Positions 30,513 through 39,741 of a stretch of 64,000 nucleotides of DNA are shown piece by piece; the stretch's first letter is position 1, and the number at the start of each line of letters is the position of its first letter. This DNA is from a bacterium (lineage in GTDB: Bacteria; Bacillota; Bacilli; Lactobacillales; Streptococcaceae), in assembly GCA_905221295.1 (NCBI GenBank), contig CAJNCP010000001.1:62001-126000 (forward strand), written 5' to 3'. Under the pieces are notes generated by a model that did not search any database, was not told the DNA's origin, and was given only the letters and a program-made list of their open reading frames with translations. The translations under genes were made by a program, and so were the position numbers.

Positions 30513-32849
30513 ATGAATACAAAAATACTAGAAACCTTAGAATTCAATAAAATCAAGACCTTGTTTGAACCTCATATCCTGACAGAACAGGGACTAGAGG
30601 AGCTAAAAGGTCTGGCTCCAACTGCCAAGGTGGATAAGATCAAACAAGCCTTTACAGAGATGGAGGAAATGCAGGCGCTTTTTGTGGAGCAACCTCACTT
30701 TACCATCCTAGCGACACGTGAGATTTCAGCTGTCTGCAAGCGTCTGGAGATGGGGGCGGACCTCAGTATTGAGGAGTTCCTACTCCTCAAACGGGTCTTA
30801 CTTGCTAGCAGAGAGTTGCAAAATTTTTATGCCAATCTCGAAAACATACGCTTGGAACAGTTGGCGAGATGGTTTGAAAAACTGCATGAGTTTCCACACT
30901 TGCAAGGAAGTCTTCAAGCTCTAAATGATGCAGGATTTATCGAAAATTTCGCCAGTGAAGAGCTAGTACGCATTCGCCGGAAAATCCATGATAGCGAGAG
31001 TCAAGTTCGAGATGTCTTGCAAGACTTACTTAAACAAAAAGCTCAGATGTTGACCGAAGGAATCATTGCTAGCAGAAATGGCCGTCAGGTTTTACCTGTC
31101 AAGAACACCTACCGCAATAAGATTGCAGGTGTTGTCCATGACATCTCTGCTAGTGGTAATACGGTTTATATCGAGCCACGTGAGGTCGTGAAACTGAGCG
31201 AAGAAATCGCTAGTCTGCGAGCTGACGAACGCTATGAGATGATTCGCATCCTACAGGAGCTCTCGGAACGCGTTCGCCCTCATGCTGCAGAGATTGCCAA
31301 TGACGCTTGGATTATCGGTCATTTAGACTTGATTCGTGCCAAGGTGCGTTTCATGCAAGAAATGCAAGCAGTTGTTCCTCAACTTTCAGAGAATCAAGAG
31401 ATTCAACTCCTTCATGTTCGCCATCCTTTGGTCAAAAATGCTGTCGCGAACGATGTACACTTTGGCAAGGAATTAACGGCCATTGTCATTACAGGTCCCA
31501 ATACAGGTGGGAAGACCATCATGCTCAAAACCTTGGGTTTGACTCAACTCATGGCCCAATCTGGATTGCCCATTTTAGCTGATAAAGGAAGCCGTGTCGG
31601 TGTTTTCGAGGAAATCTTCGCAGATATTGGGGATGAGCAGTCTATCGAACAAAGCTTGTCTACCTTCTCCAGTCACATGACCAATATCGTAGATATTCTT
31701 GGCAAGGTCAATCAGCACTCGCTCTTATTGCTAGATGAGCTTGGGGCAGGTACTGATCCGCAGGAAGGAGCAGCCCTTGCTATGGCTATTCTGGAGGATT
31801 TTCGTCTACGTCAGGTCAAGACCATGGCGACGACCCACTATCCAGAGCTTAAGGCTTATGGTATTGAAACAGCCTTTGTGCAAAATGCCAGCATGGAGTT
31901 TGATACAGCCAGCCTGCGTCCGACCTATCGCTTTATGCAGGGAGTTCCTGGACGAAGCAATGCCTTTGAAATTGCCAAACGCTTAGGACTGTCAGATGTT
32001 ATCGTCGGGGATGCCAGCCAGCAGGTCAATCAAGATAATGATGTCAACCGTATCATTGAGCAATTGGAAGAGCAAACGCTTGAAAGTCGCAAACGCTTGG
32101 ACAATATCCGTGAGGTCGAGCAAGAGAATCTCAAGATGAATCGAGCACTCAAAAAACTCTACAACGAACTCAATCGTGAAAAAGAAACTGAGCTTAACAA
32201 GGCGCGTGAACAAGCTGCTGAGATTGTGGAACTAGCGCTAAGTGAGAGTGACCAAATCCTGAAAAACCTCCACAGTAAGTCTCAACTCAAACCCCACGAA
32301 ATCATTGAGGCCAAGGCTGAGCTGAAAAAACTGGCTCCTGAAAAAGTCGACTTGTCTAAAAATAAGGTTCTTCAAAAAGCCAAGAAAAAACGAGCTCCAA
32401 AGGTTGGGGATGATATCGTGGTTCTCAGTTATGGCCAACGTGGAACCTTGACCAATCAGCTCAAGGATGGCCGTTGGGAAGCCCAAGTCGGCTTGATTAA
32501 GATGACCCTGGAAGAAAAGGAATTTGATCTTGTTCAGGCTCAGCAAGAAGCTCCAGTCAAGAAAAAACAAGTCAATGTCGTCAAACGTGCTTCTGGTCGT
32601 GGTCCGCAAGCAAGACTGGATCTCCGAGGCAAGCGATACGAAGAGGCTATGAATGAGTTAGACGCCTTTATCGACCAAGCCCTGCTTAATAACATGGCGC
32701 AGGTAGACATTATCCACGGTATCGGTACGGGAGTCATCCGTGAGGGCGTCACCAAATACCTGCAAAGAAACAAGCATGTCAAGAGTTTCGGCTATGCTCC
32801 ACAAAATGCTGGAGGCAGTGGTGCCACCATTGTGACCTTTAAAGGATAG
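30513..32849 (+). CDS. mutS2: MutS2 (endonuclease/ribosome rescue ATPase)
   Basis: MutS-family ATPase without mismatch-binding domain I; suggested roles are suppression of recombination and, in Bacillus, handling of collided ribosomes. The 778-residue protein has a helical clamp domain, the ATPase domain with Walker [18 protein letters not shown] (about 327-343), [16 protein letters not shown] (Walker B region) and THYPELKAY, a long coiled coil (~510-630) and a C-terminal Smr domain with [12 protein letters not shown] and [13 protein letters not shown] weak hairpin precedes it after cvpA, but it may still be co-transcribed. Confidence 0.95.
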   Translation: MNTKILETLEFNKIKTLFEPHILTEQGLEELKGLAPTAKVDKIKQAFTEMEEMQALFVEQPHFTILATREISAVCKRLEMGADLSIEEFLLLKRVLLASRELQNFYANLENIRLEQLARWFEKLHEFPHLQGSLQALNDAGFIENFASEELVRIRRKIHDSESQVRDVLQDLLKQKAQMLTEGIIASRNGRQVLPVKNTYRNKIAGVVHDISASGNTVYIEPREVVKLSEEIASLRADERYEMIRILQELSERVRPHAAEIANDAWIIGHLDLIRAKVRFMQEMQAVVPQLSENQEIQLLHVRHPLVKNAVANDVHFGKELTAIVITGPNTGGKTIMLKTLGLTQLMAQSGLPILADKGSRVGVFEEIFADIGDEQSIEQSLSTFSSHMTNIVDILGKVNQHSLLLLDELGAGTDPQEGAALAMAILEDFRLRQVKTMATTHYPELKAYGIETAFVQNASMEFDTASLRPTYRFMQGVPGRSNAFEIAKRLGLSDVIVGDASQQVNQDNDVNRIIEQLEEQTLESRKRLDNIREVEQENLKMNRALKKLYNELNREKETELNKAREQAAEIVELALSESDQILKNLHSKSQLKPHEIIEAKAELKKLAPEKVDLSKNKVLQKAKKKRAPKVGDDIVVLSYGQRGTLTNQLKDGRWEAQVGLIKMTLEEKEFDLVQAQQEAPVKKKQVNVVKRASGRGPQARLDLRGKRYEEAMNELDAFIDQALLNNMAQVDIIHGIGTGVIREGVTKYLQRNKHVKSFGYAPQNAGGSGATIVTFKG

Positions 32850-32913
32850 AGAGAAGAAGGAGTCAACCTTTCTGAAAAAAGAAATGAAAGGTCAAAAATT
32901 TTCATAGAATATA

Positions 32914-32942
32914 TTGACAAAGGCTAACTTTTCTTGTAAAAT
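32914..32942 (+). promoter_or_regulatory. Promoter of the glycine riboswitch transcript
   Basis: TTGACA, 17 bases, TAAAAT, about 80 bases upstream of the aptamer core. Confidence 0.82.
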
Positions 32943-33017
32943 AATAAAAAATAAAATACCAACACCGAATGAAGTTTAATAGAAGTGGAGAAAGGTTTGT
33001 TTTCCATGACTGTAAAT

Positions 33018-33110
33018 GGACGGAACTCTGGAGAGACCGTAAAGGCACCGAAGGGGCAAGGCAGGCAACTGCTCAAACTCTCAGGTAAAAGGACAGAGCT
33101 AGGATAGACC
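33018..33110 (+). promoter_or_regulatory. Glycine riboswitch (single gcvT-type aptamer)
   Basis: The conserved aptamer segments appear in order: CTCTGGAGAGACCG, GGCACCGAAGGGGCAA, and CTCAAACTCTCAGGTAAAAG followed by GACAGAG, which re-pairs with the first CTCTG arm. Only one full aptamer is present; the sequence after it (GATAGACCGC) may be a vestigial partner. A terminator-like hairpin follows at 33138-33171, before the symporter gene, so control by attenuation is inferred. Whether glycine turns expression on or off cannot be read directly. Confidence 0.9.
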
Positions 33111-33137
33111 GCTTTTTGGCATTTATCTAAGCATTCC

Positions 33138-33171
33138 AGAGTACATGTATCTTGCATGTGCTCTTTCTTTT
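33138..33171 (+). terminator. Riboswitch expression-platform hairpin
   Basis: AGAGTACATG / CATGTGCTCT stem followed by a pyrimidine tract TTTCTTTT, located 25 bases before the agcS start. Probably the regulated terminator. Confidence 0.7.
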
Positions 33172-33195
33172 GGGGTTGAAAGATAGGAGTAGGAT

Positions 33196-34518
33196 ATGTT
33201 AGAATTGCTAAAAGCGCTTGATGCTTTTGCTTGGGGGCCTCCCCTCTTGATCTTATTGGTCGGAACGGGTATCTATTTGACCATCCGATTAGGCCTTTTG
33301 CAGGTAGCTCGTCTCCCCAAGGCCTTTCAGTTGATCTTTACCAAGGATAAGGGGCATGGCGATGTGTCGAGCTTTGCTGCTCTCTGTACGGCTCTAGCCG
33401 CCACCGTTGGTACGGGAAATATCATCGGGGTCGCAACAGCCATTAAGGTTGGAGGACCAGGGGCTCTCTTTTGGATGTGGATGGCAGCCTTTTTTGGGAT
33501 GGCGACCAAGTATGCCGAAGGCTTACTGGCCATCAAATACCGTACTAAGGATGCAAATGGAGCTGTAGCTGGAGGACCCATGCATTACATTCTTTTGGGG
33601 ATGGGAGAAAAGTGGCGTCCACTTGCTATCTTCTTTGCCCTAGCGGGTGTATTGGTAGCCCTTCTAGGGATTGGTACCTTTACCCAAGTCAATTCGATTA
33701 CAGAATCCATTCAAAATACAGCCCAAATTGATCCAGCTATCACGGCTCTGATTTTATCCATTTTGGTGGGTATTGCCGTCTTTGGTGGACTCAAATCCAT
33801 ATCAAAAGTTTCGACAGCAGTTGTTCCTTTTATGGCTATTGTCTATATTTTAGGGACTCTTACAGTTATTCTCTTTAATATCGAGAAAATCCCAGCCACA
33901 CTTGCCCTGATTTTTACTTCAGCCTTTAGTCCAGCTGCTGCGGTAGGCGGTTTTGCAGGTGCCAGCATTCGGATGGCTATCCAAAATGGTGTGGCGCGGG
34001 GAGTCTTTTCTAATGAATCTGGTCTTGGTTCTGCTCCCATTGCAGCGGCTGCAGCTAAGACAAATGAGCCTGTCGAGCAAGGCTTGATTTCCATGACAGG
34101 AACCTTTATTGATACCCTTATTATCTGTACATTGACTGGTTTAACAATCTTGGTAACTGGGGTTTGGAGTGGTGATTTGAATGGAGTTGCCTTGACCCAG
34201 TCAGCCTTTTCAACAGTTTTTTCACACTTTGGACCTGCCCTCTTGACCATCTTCCTTGTACTCTTTGCCTTTACGACGATTCTAGGATGGAACTATTACG
34301 GAGAGCGCTGTTTTGAGTTTCTCTTCGGTGTTCGTTTTATCTGGCTCTATCGTGTAGTCTTTGTAGTCATGGTCTTGTTGGGAGGATTTATTGAGTTGGA
34401 TATGGTCTGGATTATCGCAGATATCGTCAATGCCTTGATGGCTTTGCCAAACTTGATTGCTCTCTTAGTCTTGTCGCCAGTCGTCATTACTGAGACTAAA
34501 CAGTATTTTAAACACTAA
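33196..34518 (+). CDS. Alanine/glycine:cation symporter family protein
   Basis: Sodium-coupled amino acid importer of the AGCS (DagA-like) family, 440 residues with about ten membrane segments. Family markers are visible: AALAATVGTGNIIGVATAI, GGPGALFWMWMAAFFGMATKYAE, GGPMHYI and the signature GVARGVFSNESGLGSAPIAAAAA. Control by an upstream glycine riboswitch suggests that glycine (and perhaps alanine) is the substrate; this is inference from the regulation. The transcript ends at a hairpin just after the stop. Confidence 0.93.
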   Translation: MLELLKALDAFAWGPPLLILLVGTGIYLTIRLGLLQVARLPKAFQLIFTKDKGHGDVSSFAALCTALAATVGTGNIIGVATAIKVGGPGALFWMWMAAFFGMATKYAEGLLAIKYRTKDANGAVAGGPMHYILLGMGEKWRPLAIFFALAGVLVALLGIGTFTQVNSITESIQNTAQIDPAITALILSILVGIAVFGGLKSISKVSTAVVPFMAIVYILGTLTVILFNIEKIPATLALIFTSAFSPAAAVGGFAGASIRMAIQNGVARGVFSNESGLGSAPIAAAAAKTNEPVEQGLISMTGTFIDTLIICTLTGLTILVTGVWSGDLNGVALTQSAFSTVFSHFGPALLTIFLVLFAFTTILGWNYYGERCFEFLFGVRFIWLYRVVFVVMVLLGGFIELDMVWIIADIVNALMALPNLIALLVLSPVVITETKQYFKH

Positions 34519-34521
34519 TCC

Positions 34522-34549
34522 AATCACACTTTTAGTGTGATTTTTTTAT
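34522..34549 (+). terminator. Terminator after the symporter gene
   Basis: AATCACAC / GTGTGATT stem with a five-base loop and a T run. Confidence 0.9.
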
Positions 34550-34648
34550 TTCATAGACATTTCCTATCAAGGCGATTGAAAATATATATTATCCAAGGGG
34601 GAAATTCTATGATAGACTAAATGACAATAAAATGAAAAGAGGTTTCTT

Positions 34649-35197
34649 ATGACAACATTTACCATCCACACAGTAGAATCAGCACCAGCAGAAGTGAAAG
34701 AAGTTCTTGAAACAGTACAAAAAGATAACAATGGCTATATTCCCAACCTAATCGGTCTCTTGGCTAATGCTCCGACCGCGCTTGAAGCCTACCGAACTGT
34801 CGGAGCCATCAACCGCCGCAATAGCCTGACACCAGTGGAACGCGAAGTAGTACAAATCACAGCTGCCGTAACCAATGGTTGTGCTTTCTGCGTCGCAGGT
34901 CACACAGCCTTTTCAATCAAACAAATCCAGATGAATGATGATCTTCTCCAAGCTCTCCGCAACCGCACTCCGATTGAAACAGATCCAAAACTAGATACTC
35001 TAGCTAAGTTTACCTTGGCGGTCATCAATACCAAAGGGCGTGTAGGAGATGAAGCCTTGGCTGAATTTTTGGAAGCTGGCTACACGCAACAAAATGCCTT
35101 GGATGTGGTTCTCGGTGTTAGTCTTGCCAGCCTTTGCAACTATGCCAACAATCTAGCCAATACGCCTATTAACCCAGAATTACAACCTTATGCCTAG
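34649..35197 (+). CDS. AhpD/carboxymuconolactone decarboxylase-family protein
   Basis: A 182-residue all-helical protein with the redox motif NGCAFCVAGHT (CxxC with following His, about residues 75-85) typical of AhpD-like peroxidase-associated proteins. N-terminal YIPNLIGLLANAPTALEAY and the RNSLTPVEREVVQI segment fit the family. It probably acts as a thiol-dependent reductase or peroxidase in oxidative defence, but no AhpC/AhpF partner is adjacent and the substrate is unknown. It is a single gene between two terminators, with an AAAAGAGG ribosome binding site. Confidence 0.88.
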   Translation: MTTFTIHTVESAPAEVKEVLETVQKDNNGYIPNLIGLLANAPTALEAYRTVGAINRRNSLTPVEREVVQITAAVTNGCAFCVAGHTAFSIKQIQMNDDLLQALRNRTPIETDPKLDTLAKFTLAVINTKGRVGDEALAEFLEAGYTQQNALDVVLGVSLASLCNYANNLANTPINPELQPYA

Positions 35198-35210
35198 TTC
35201 GAATCAGAAA

Positions 35211-35249
35211 GAAAAAATGAAGACTGAGCAATCCAGTCTTCATTTTTCT
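35211..35249 (+). terminator. Terminator after the AhpD-like gene
   Basis: AATGAAGACT / AGTCTTCATT stem with A-rich left and T-rich right flanks. Confidence 0.9.
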
Positions 35250-35307
35250 ATGCTATTTTAAGCGCTTTTATGCTATACTAATAATAACATGATTATTGGA
35301 GGCTCGG

Positions 35308-36207
35308 ATGAAAAAGCTCCCCTTGGTATTTTCTGGCTGTTTATTAGGTCTAGCAGGTGCAGGAAATCTGATTGCAGATACTTGGCCAGTTCTGTCGCAT
35401 TTATTGAGTCTGACTGGATTAGTTTTGTGGCTTTTCTTTCTGATTCTCCATCTTTTTAATTGGGAAGAAACCAAGCAAGAATTGACCAAGCCCCCTCTTT
35501 TATCTGGGATGGCCACCTTTCCTATGGCTGGGATGATTTTATCGACCTATGTTTTTCGCGTATTCCCTGCTCTTCCTTTGGTAGCACAAGGAATCTGGTG
35601 GTTTTCCTTTCTCTTGGATTTGGCGTTGATTGCTACTTTCACCATCAAATTTGCCTGTCCGGGTCGGAGGGTCAATGCGACTCCTAGCTGGACGGTTCTC
35701 TATGTGGGGATTGCAGTAGCAGCCTTGACCTATCCTCTTGTCGGTATCATTGAAATTGCCTATGCGACCTTGAGTTTTGGTTTTGTCTTGACCTTCTATC
35801 TCTATCCACTTATTTATAGCGATTTAAAGAAAACTCCACTCCCACTAGCCTTGCTTGGACAAGAAGGAATCTACTGTGCTCCCTTTTCTCTACTCCTGGC
35901 TTCCCTAGTTCGAGTTGGAGGAGCAGGCCTACCGACTTGGCTCTTGATCGTCATGATTTTGGCATCTCAGTCCTTCTTTTTCTTTGTGTTGACTCGCCTG
36001 CCCAATATTTTAAAACAAGGCTTTCAACCAGCCTTCTCAGCCCTCACCTTCCCAACCATTATCACAGCTACTTCGCTCAAGATGGCTCAGGGAATTTTGA
36101 AACTTCCATTTCTGGATTATCTGGTATTGGCTGAAACTGTTATTTGCCTCACAATTTTATTCTTTGTATTGGTTGGTTATCTGATTTGGTTACGAAAAAA
36201 GGTCTAG
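35308..36207 (+). CDS. TDT family transporter (tellurite-resistance/dicarboxylate/SLAC1-like)
   Basis: A ~299-residue membrane protein with about ten hydrophobic segments. The N-terminus LPLVFSGCLLGLAGAGNLI and the regular pairing of helices match the TDT/TehA family of anion channels or exporters. Substrate is unknown; family members handle tellurite, C4-dicarboxylates, sulfite or anions. The ATG at 35308 is chosen over an in-frame start 12 bases upstream because GGAGG at 35298-35302 is correctly spaced from it. It converges on serS through a shared hairpin containing its stop codon. Confidence 0.87.
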   Translation: MKKLPLVFSGCLLGLAGAGNLIADTWPVLSHLLSLTGLVLWLFFLILHLFNWEETKQELTKPPLLSGMATFPMAGMILSTYVFRVFPALPLVAQGIWWFSFLLDLALIATFTIKFACPGRRVNATPSWTVLYVGIAVAALTYPLVGIIEIAYATLSFGFVLTFYLYPLIYSDLKKTPLPLALLGQEGIYCAPFSLLLASLVRVGGAGLPTWLLIVMILASQSFFFFVLTRLPNILKQGFQPAFSALTFPTIITATSLKMAQGILKLPFLDYLVLAETVICLTILFFVLVGYLIWLRKKV

Positions 36208-36232
36208 CTATCTTCTAGCTAGACCTTATTTT
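36195..36232. terminator. Bidirectional terminator between the TDT gene and serS
   Basis: GGTCTAGCTA / TAGCTAGACC perfect 10 bp stem with a five-base loop, A run on the left and T run on the right. The TDT stop codon lies inside the left arm. Confidence 0.92.
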
Positions 36233-37507
36233 TTATGGTTTGATAACTTCAGCTCCACCCATATATGGACGAAGAGCTTCTGGAATGGTTACAGAACCAT
36301 CTTCATTTTGGTAGTTTTCAAGAATGGCAGCCACTGTACGTCCAACTGCAAGTCCAGAACCATTCAAGGTGTGAAGGAGTTTTACCTTGCCATCTGCTTC
36401 ATCACGATAACGGATTTGGGCACGACGGGCTTGGAAATCTTCTGTATTTGAACAGCTTGAGATTTCACGATAGGTATTTTGGGCTGGAATCCAAACTTCC
36501 AAGTCGTAAGTCTTAGCAGCTGAGAAGCCCATGTCCCCAGTAGAGAGGGCAACGACACGGTATGGAAGGTTGAGTTTTTGAAGGATGTTTTCAGCGTTAG
36601 CTGTCATTTTTTCCAATTCTTCGTAAGATTCTTCTGGTTTAGCAAATTTGACCATTTCAACCTTGTGGAATTGGTGCAGACGAATCAAACCACGTGTATC
36701 ACGACCAGCAGAACCAGCCTCAGAACGGAATGATGGACTCATAGCGGTAAAGTAGATTGGTAGGTCTTTACCGTCAAGGATTTCATCACGGTAGTAGTTT
36801 GTAAGAGGAACTTCAGCTGTAGGAATGAGGACATAATTAGTGTCTTTCAATTCAAAAGTGTCTTCCTTGAATTTTGGATATTGACCAGTACCAAACATAG
36901 AATCATGGTTAACAATGTATGGTGTGATGACTTCGGTATAGCCCTCTTTACCATGCTCATCCAACATGAAGTTGTAGATAGCACGTTCTAAACGAGCACC
37001 GAGGCCTTTATAGAAGAGAAAACGAGCGCCCGTTACTTTTCCACCACGTTCCCAGTCAAGGATACCAAGGTCTTCACCAAGATCCCAGTGAGCTTTTGGC
37101 TCGAAGTCAAACTCGCGCGGAGTACCCCAACGGCGAACTTCCACATTGTCATCTTCGTCAGCTCCGATAGGAACGCTGTCAGCAGGGATGTTTGGAAGAG
37201 TAGTGGTGAATTCTGTTAATTTAGCATCGATGTCCGCCAATTCAGCATCCAAGGCTTTGACTTCAGCAGATAGGGTTTGCATCGCAGAAATCTTGTCATC
37301 GGCATTTTCCTTGTTGCGCTTGGCTTGGGCAATCTCAGCAGAAACTGTGTTACGTTCTGCTTTTAGAGTTTCAACCTTGACCAAGATGTCACGACGTTTA
37401 GCATCGATTTCTTTCATCTCATTTAAGATAGCAGCATCTACACCACGTGTAGCTAATTTTTCAGCGACAGCCTCAAAATCTGTACGAATACGTTTAATAT
37501 CTAACAT
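36233..37507 (-). CDS. serS: Seryl-tRNA synthetase
   Basis: Charges tRNA-Ser. From [14 protein letters not shown] the protein has 424 residues: an N-terminal antiparallel coiled coil (about 30-100) that binds the tRNA long arm, then the class II catalytic core with motif 2 ([24 protein letters not shown]) and motif 3 ([15 protein letters not shown]). The frame extends 28 codons further upstream, but this extension lies inside the T-box leader, so the ATG at 37505-37507 preceded by AAAGGAG is the start. Expression is controlled by the T-box riboswitch directly upstream. Confidence 0.97.
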   Translation of the reverse strand: MLDIKRIRTDFEAVAEKLATRGVDAAILNEMKEIDAKRRDILVKVETLKAERNTVSAEIAQAKRNKENADDKISAMQTLSAEVKALDAELADIDAKLTEFTTTLPNIPADSVPIGADEDDNVEVRRWGTPREFDFEPKAHWDLGEDLGILDWERGGKVTGARFLFYKGLGARLERAIYNFMLDEHGKEGYTEVITPYIVNHDSMFGTGQYPKFKEDTFELKDTNYVLIPTAEVPLTNYYRDEILDGKDLPIYFTAMSPSFRSEAGSAGRDTRGLIRLHQFHKVEMVKFAKPEESYEELEKMTANAENILQKLNLPYRVVALSTGDMGFSAAKTYDLEVWIPAQNTYREISSCSNTEDFQARRAQIRYRDEADGKVKLLHTLNGSGLAVGRTVAAILENYQNEDGSVTIPEALRPYMGGAEVIKP

Positions 37508-37522
37508 AAGAACTCCTTTATG

Positions 37523-37704
37523 AAAAAAGCACACCTGACAAAGCGTTGGAGTGGCAGGGCCACGGTTCCATCCAACTTCACAGGTGTGCACTTGATTATA
37601 TATGTAATTGTGAACAACGGTAGAATTTCACCTATCCCTCCTATCTGCTCGCAGCACCCGCAGACTTTCTGAAAGAAGGAGATAACTTACTTATCCGTTG
37701 CTAT
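37523..37704 (-). promoter_or_regulatory. T-box riboswitch controlling serS (serine specifier)
   Basis: Read on the minus strand. Stem I is closed by CAACGG near 37700 and CCGTTG near 37616. The presumed specifier loop GTGAAATTCTACC places UCU (Ser) at 37622-37624, followed by A. The T-box sequence TGGAACCGTGG is at 37560-37570, slightly variant from the consensus TGGNACCGCG. A long terminator hairpin (GCACACCTG / CAGGTGTGC) with six T residues ends at 37523. Uncharged tRNA-Ser would favour the antiterminator and serS transcription. Confidence 0.93.
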
Positions 37705-37705
37705 G

Positions 37706-37734
37706 ATTATACTAAAGTTTCTACTTTTTTGCAA
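37706..37734 (-). promoter_or_regulatory. serS T-box promoter
   Basis: On the minus strand TTGCAA, 17 bases, TATAAT. The -35 box lies within the last codons of the upstream manO-like gene. Confidence 0.8.
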
Positions 37735-38092
37735 ATAGATTTTTAAGTTTTTGTCCAATGGTCTGGAGTAGAGTCGGAAGTTTCACAACCTTGTCGTTTC
37801 CTAATTTTTTCCGAGCGATTTTGAGGATAGCTCCAGAGTCTTTTGAAGCAAAAAGGAATTTTCCTTGATCAGTGAAGACTTCAAAGTGACGGCTGATCTT
37901 GCGACCACTTACGTTAGCTCCTATTTGCTGAATGCTGGACCAAGGGATTTGGATATATTGTTCGACATTGACATCAGGATAAAACTCTAAGGCTTGATCC
38001 CCGACTAAAAATTTTCCAACTTTTCCAGAGATAGAGAGGTAAGATGTCCCAGTGGTTTGGAGGTCAATGACTTGATTGAGTGATTGGGCCAT
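37721..38092 (-). CDS. ManO-like protein (DUF956)
   Basis: A 123-residue protein of the DUF956 family, some members of which (ManO) are encoded next to mannose PTS genes and regulate them. It is mostly beta-structured, with YLSISGKVGKFLVGDQALEFY and IQIPWSSIQQIGANVSGRKISRHFEVFT resembling a PH-like fold, and ends in a basic tail (LKNLFAKK). Here there is no PTS operon nearby; it sits 2 bases after lysC on the same strand and probably shares its transcript. Function in this position is unknown. Confidence 0.82.
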   Translation of the reverse strand: MAQSLNQVIDLQTTGTSYLSISGKVGKFLVGDQALEFYPDVNVEQYIQIPWSSIQQIGANVSGRKISRHFEVFTDQGKFLFASKDSGAILKIARKKLGNDKVVKLPTLLQTIGQKLKNLFAKK

Positions 38093-38094
38093 GA

Positions 38095-39459
38095 TTAGTC
38101 TTCCTTACTTTCATCGAAAAAGGCATGGTAGAGAGCCTTAATAGCTGCCTTTTCTTGGTCTTTATTGACAACAAACATGATGGAAACTTCACTTGAACCT
38201 TGTGACATCATCTGGATGTTGATTTTATTCTCAGACAAAGCACGTGTTGCGGTAGCTGTTACACCGATGTGACTCTTCATTTTTTCTCCGACAATCATAA
38301 TGATGGACAGATCGTGTTCGATCTCTACATGATCCACTTCAGCTTTTTGGACCAATTGACGAAGAATTTCTTCTTCCTTGATAGGAGTGAGTTCACGACC
38401 GCGGAGAATGATCGAAAGATCATCGATACCAGTTGGCATGTGTTCCCATCCGATGTTAAGATCTTCTAGGATTTGTAGAGCCTTGCGACCAAATCCTACT
38501 TCGCGGTTCATGAGGTATTTAGACATGTTGATGCTGACGAATCCTGAGTCACCTGCAATCCCTACTACTGGGAATTTATCACTACTGTGTTCTAAAACAA
38601 TGCGTGTTCCTGGGTGGTCAGGGTTGTTGGTATTCTTGATGACAAGAGGAATTTTTCCGCGGTAAGCGGGTAGAAGGGCTTCGTCATGAAGAACTGAAAA
38701 TCCAGCATATGCCAACTCACGCATTTCACGGTAGGTTAATTCAGGAATGGAGTGTGGTTGGTGGATAATACCAGGATGGGCAGCAAAGATACCATCTACG
38801 TCAGTAAAGTTTTCATAGAGATCAGCCTTAACACCTGCTGCAATGATAGAACCTGTGATATCTGAACCTCCACGTGAAAAAGTACAGATTTGATTTTCTT
38901 TAGTCACACCAAAGAAACCAGGGATAACAAGGACTTCGTTGCTATCAGCCAAGCCTTCAATCTTGTCATAACTAGATGGGATGATGCGTGCGTTTCCTGG
39001 TTCACTTGTGACAACAATTCCAGCTTCTCTTGGGTGAACATAGCGTGCATCGATACCGTTTTGGTTAAAGTAGGCTGCAATCAATTTTGCATTGTTATTT
39101 TCTCCAGCCGCTAGGAAGGTATCATAGAGAAATTCATTGTCCTCTATAGGAAGAGTTGCCAAGGCCCGAATACTTTTAGAGATTTTTTCTAAAACAGCAG
39201 GTTTTAACCCTAGTTCACTAACCATAGCGGCATAACGGTCAATGATCCAGCTTTGGCTAGCACTGATGTCATTTCCAGCCACATAGTCACGATAGTATTT
39301 GATCAAGGCATCGGTTACCTTGGTATCTTCAGCATTGCGTTTGCCAGGTGCAGAAACGACTACAAAACGGCGTTCTTTATCACTTTTAACGATGTTTAAA
39401 ACTTTTTCTAACTGACCAGCAGAGGCAAGCGAGCTTCCGCCAAATTTTACAACCTTCAT
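38095..39459 (-). CDS. lysC: Aspartate kinase
   Basis: Phosphorylates aspartate at the head of the lysine/threonine/methionine pathway. The 454-residue monofunctional enzyme starts with VVKFGGSSLASAGQ (kinase motif), carries FSRGGSDITGSIIAAG in the nucleotide/substrate site (about 193-208), and ends with two ACT domains (about 305-454; MSKYLMNREVGFGRKAL, IIMIVGEKMKSHIGVTATA) for feedback control by amino acids. There is no lysine riboswitch: the leader from the promoter at 39489-39517 to the start is only ~30 bases. Confidence 0.95.
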   Translation of the reverse strand: MKVVKFGGSSLASAGQLEKVLNIVKSDKERRFVVVSAPGKRNAEDTKVTDALIKYYRDYVAGNDISASQSWIIDRYAAMVSELGLKPAVLEKISKSIRALATLPIEDNEFLYDTFLAAGENNNAKLIAAYFNQNGIDARYVHPREAGIVVTSEPGNARIIPSSYDKIEGLADSNEVLVIPGFFGVTKENQICTFSRGGSDITGSIIAAGVKADLYENFTDVDGIFAAHPGIIHQPHSIPELTYREMRELAYAGFSVLHDEALLPAYRGKIPLVIKNTNNPDHPGTRIVLEHSSDKFPVVGIAGDSGFVSINMSKYLMNREVGFGRKALQILEDLNIGWEHMPTGIDDLSIILRGRELTPIKEEEILRQLVQKAEVDHVEIEHDLSIIMIVGEKMKSHIGVTATATRALSENKINIQMMSQGSSEVSIMFVVNKDQEKAAIKALYHAFFDESKED

Positions 39460-39488
39460 AAGGACTCCTCAAGTAAGTATTTTATACG

Positions 39489-39517
39489 ATTATAGCAGAA
39501 AGAGGGGCATTTTTCAA
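39489..39517 (-). promoter_or_regulatory. lysC promoter
   Basis: On the minus strand TTGAAA, 17 bases, TATAAT, about 30 bases upstream of the lysC ATG. Confidence 0.82.
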
Positions 39518-39665
39518 TGAAGAAAACAACTTCCTATTATAATAGAAGAAAACACTAACTTATTCTGAAAAGCAATAACAGTTTAAAAGTAAGTGTGTAA
39601 AATTTCTCTCACATTCATAATGAATGGGAAAATAATCAGCTGAGACACTTTCCTTTAGTTTTTCC

Positions 39666-39694
39666 TTGCCTCTTTATCCAAAAAAAGGTATACT
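39666..39694 (+). promoter_or_regulatory. fabM promoter
   Basis: TTGCCT, 17 bases, TATACT. The bases just after the -10 (ACTTTGATGATAAAACA, 39692-39708) resemble a weak FabT palindrome, which would suggest control by FabT; this part is speculative. Confidence 0.6.
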
Positions 39695-39741
39695 TTGATG
39701 ATAAAACAATTTTATTGCCTTATAAAAGAAAAGGAGAAGCT

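Noticed and set aside
32924..33157. Minus-strand 77-codon reading frame
   Set aside because: Antisense to the glycine riboswitch and its promoter, with no ribosome binding site and no recognisable protein.
39460..39665. Possible lysine riboswitch between lysC and fabM
   Set aside because: The lysC promoter is only about 30 bases from its start codon, leaving no room for an L-box, and no L-box motif is visible.
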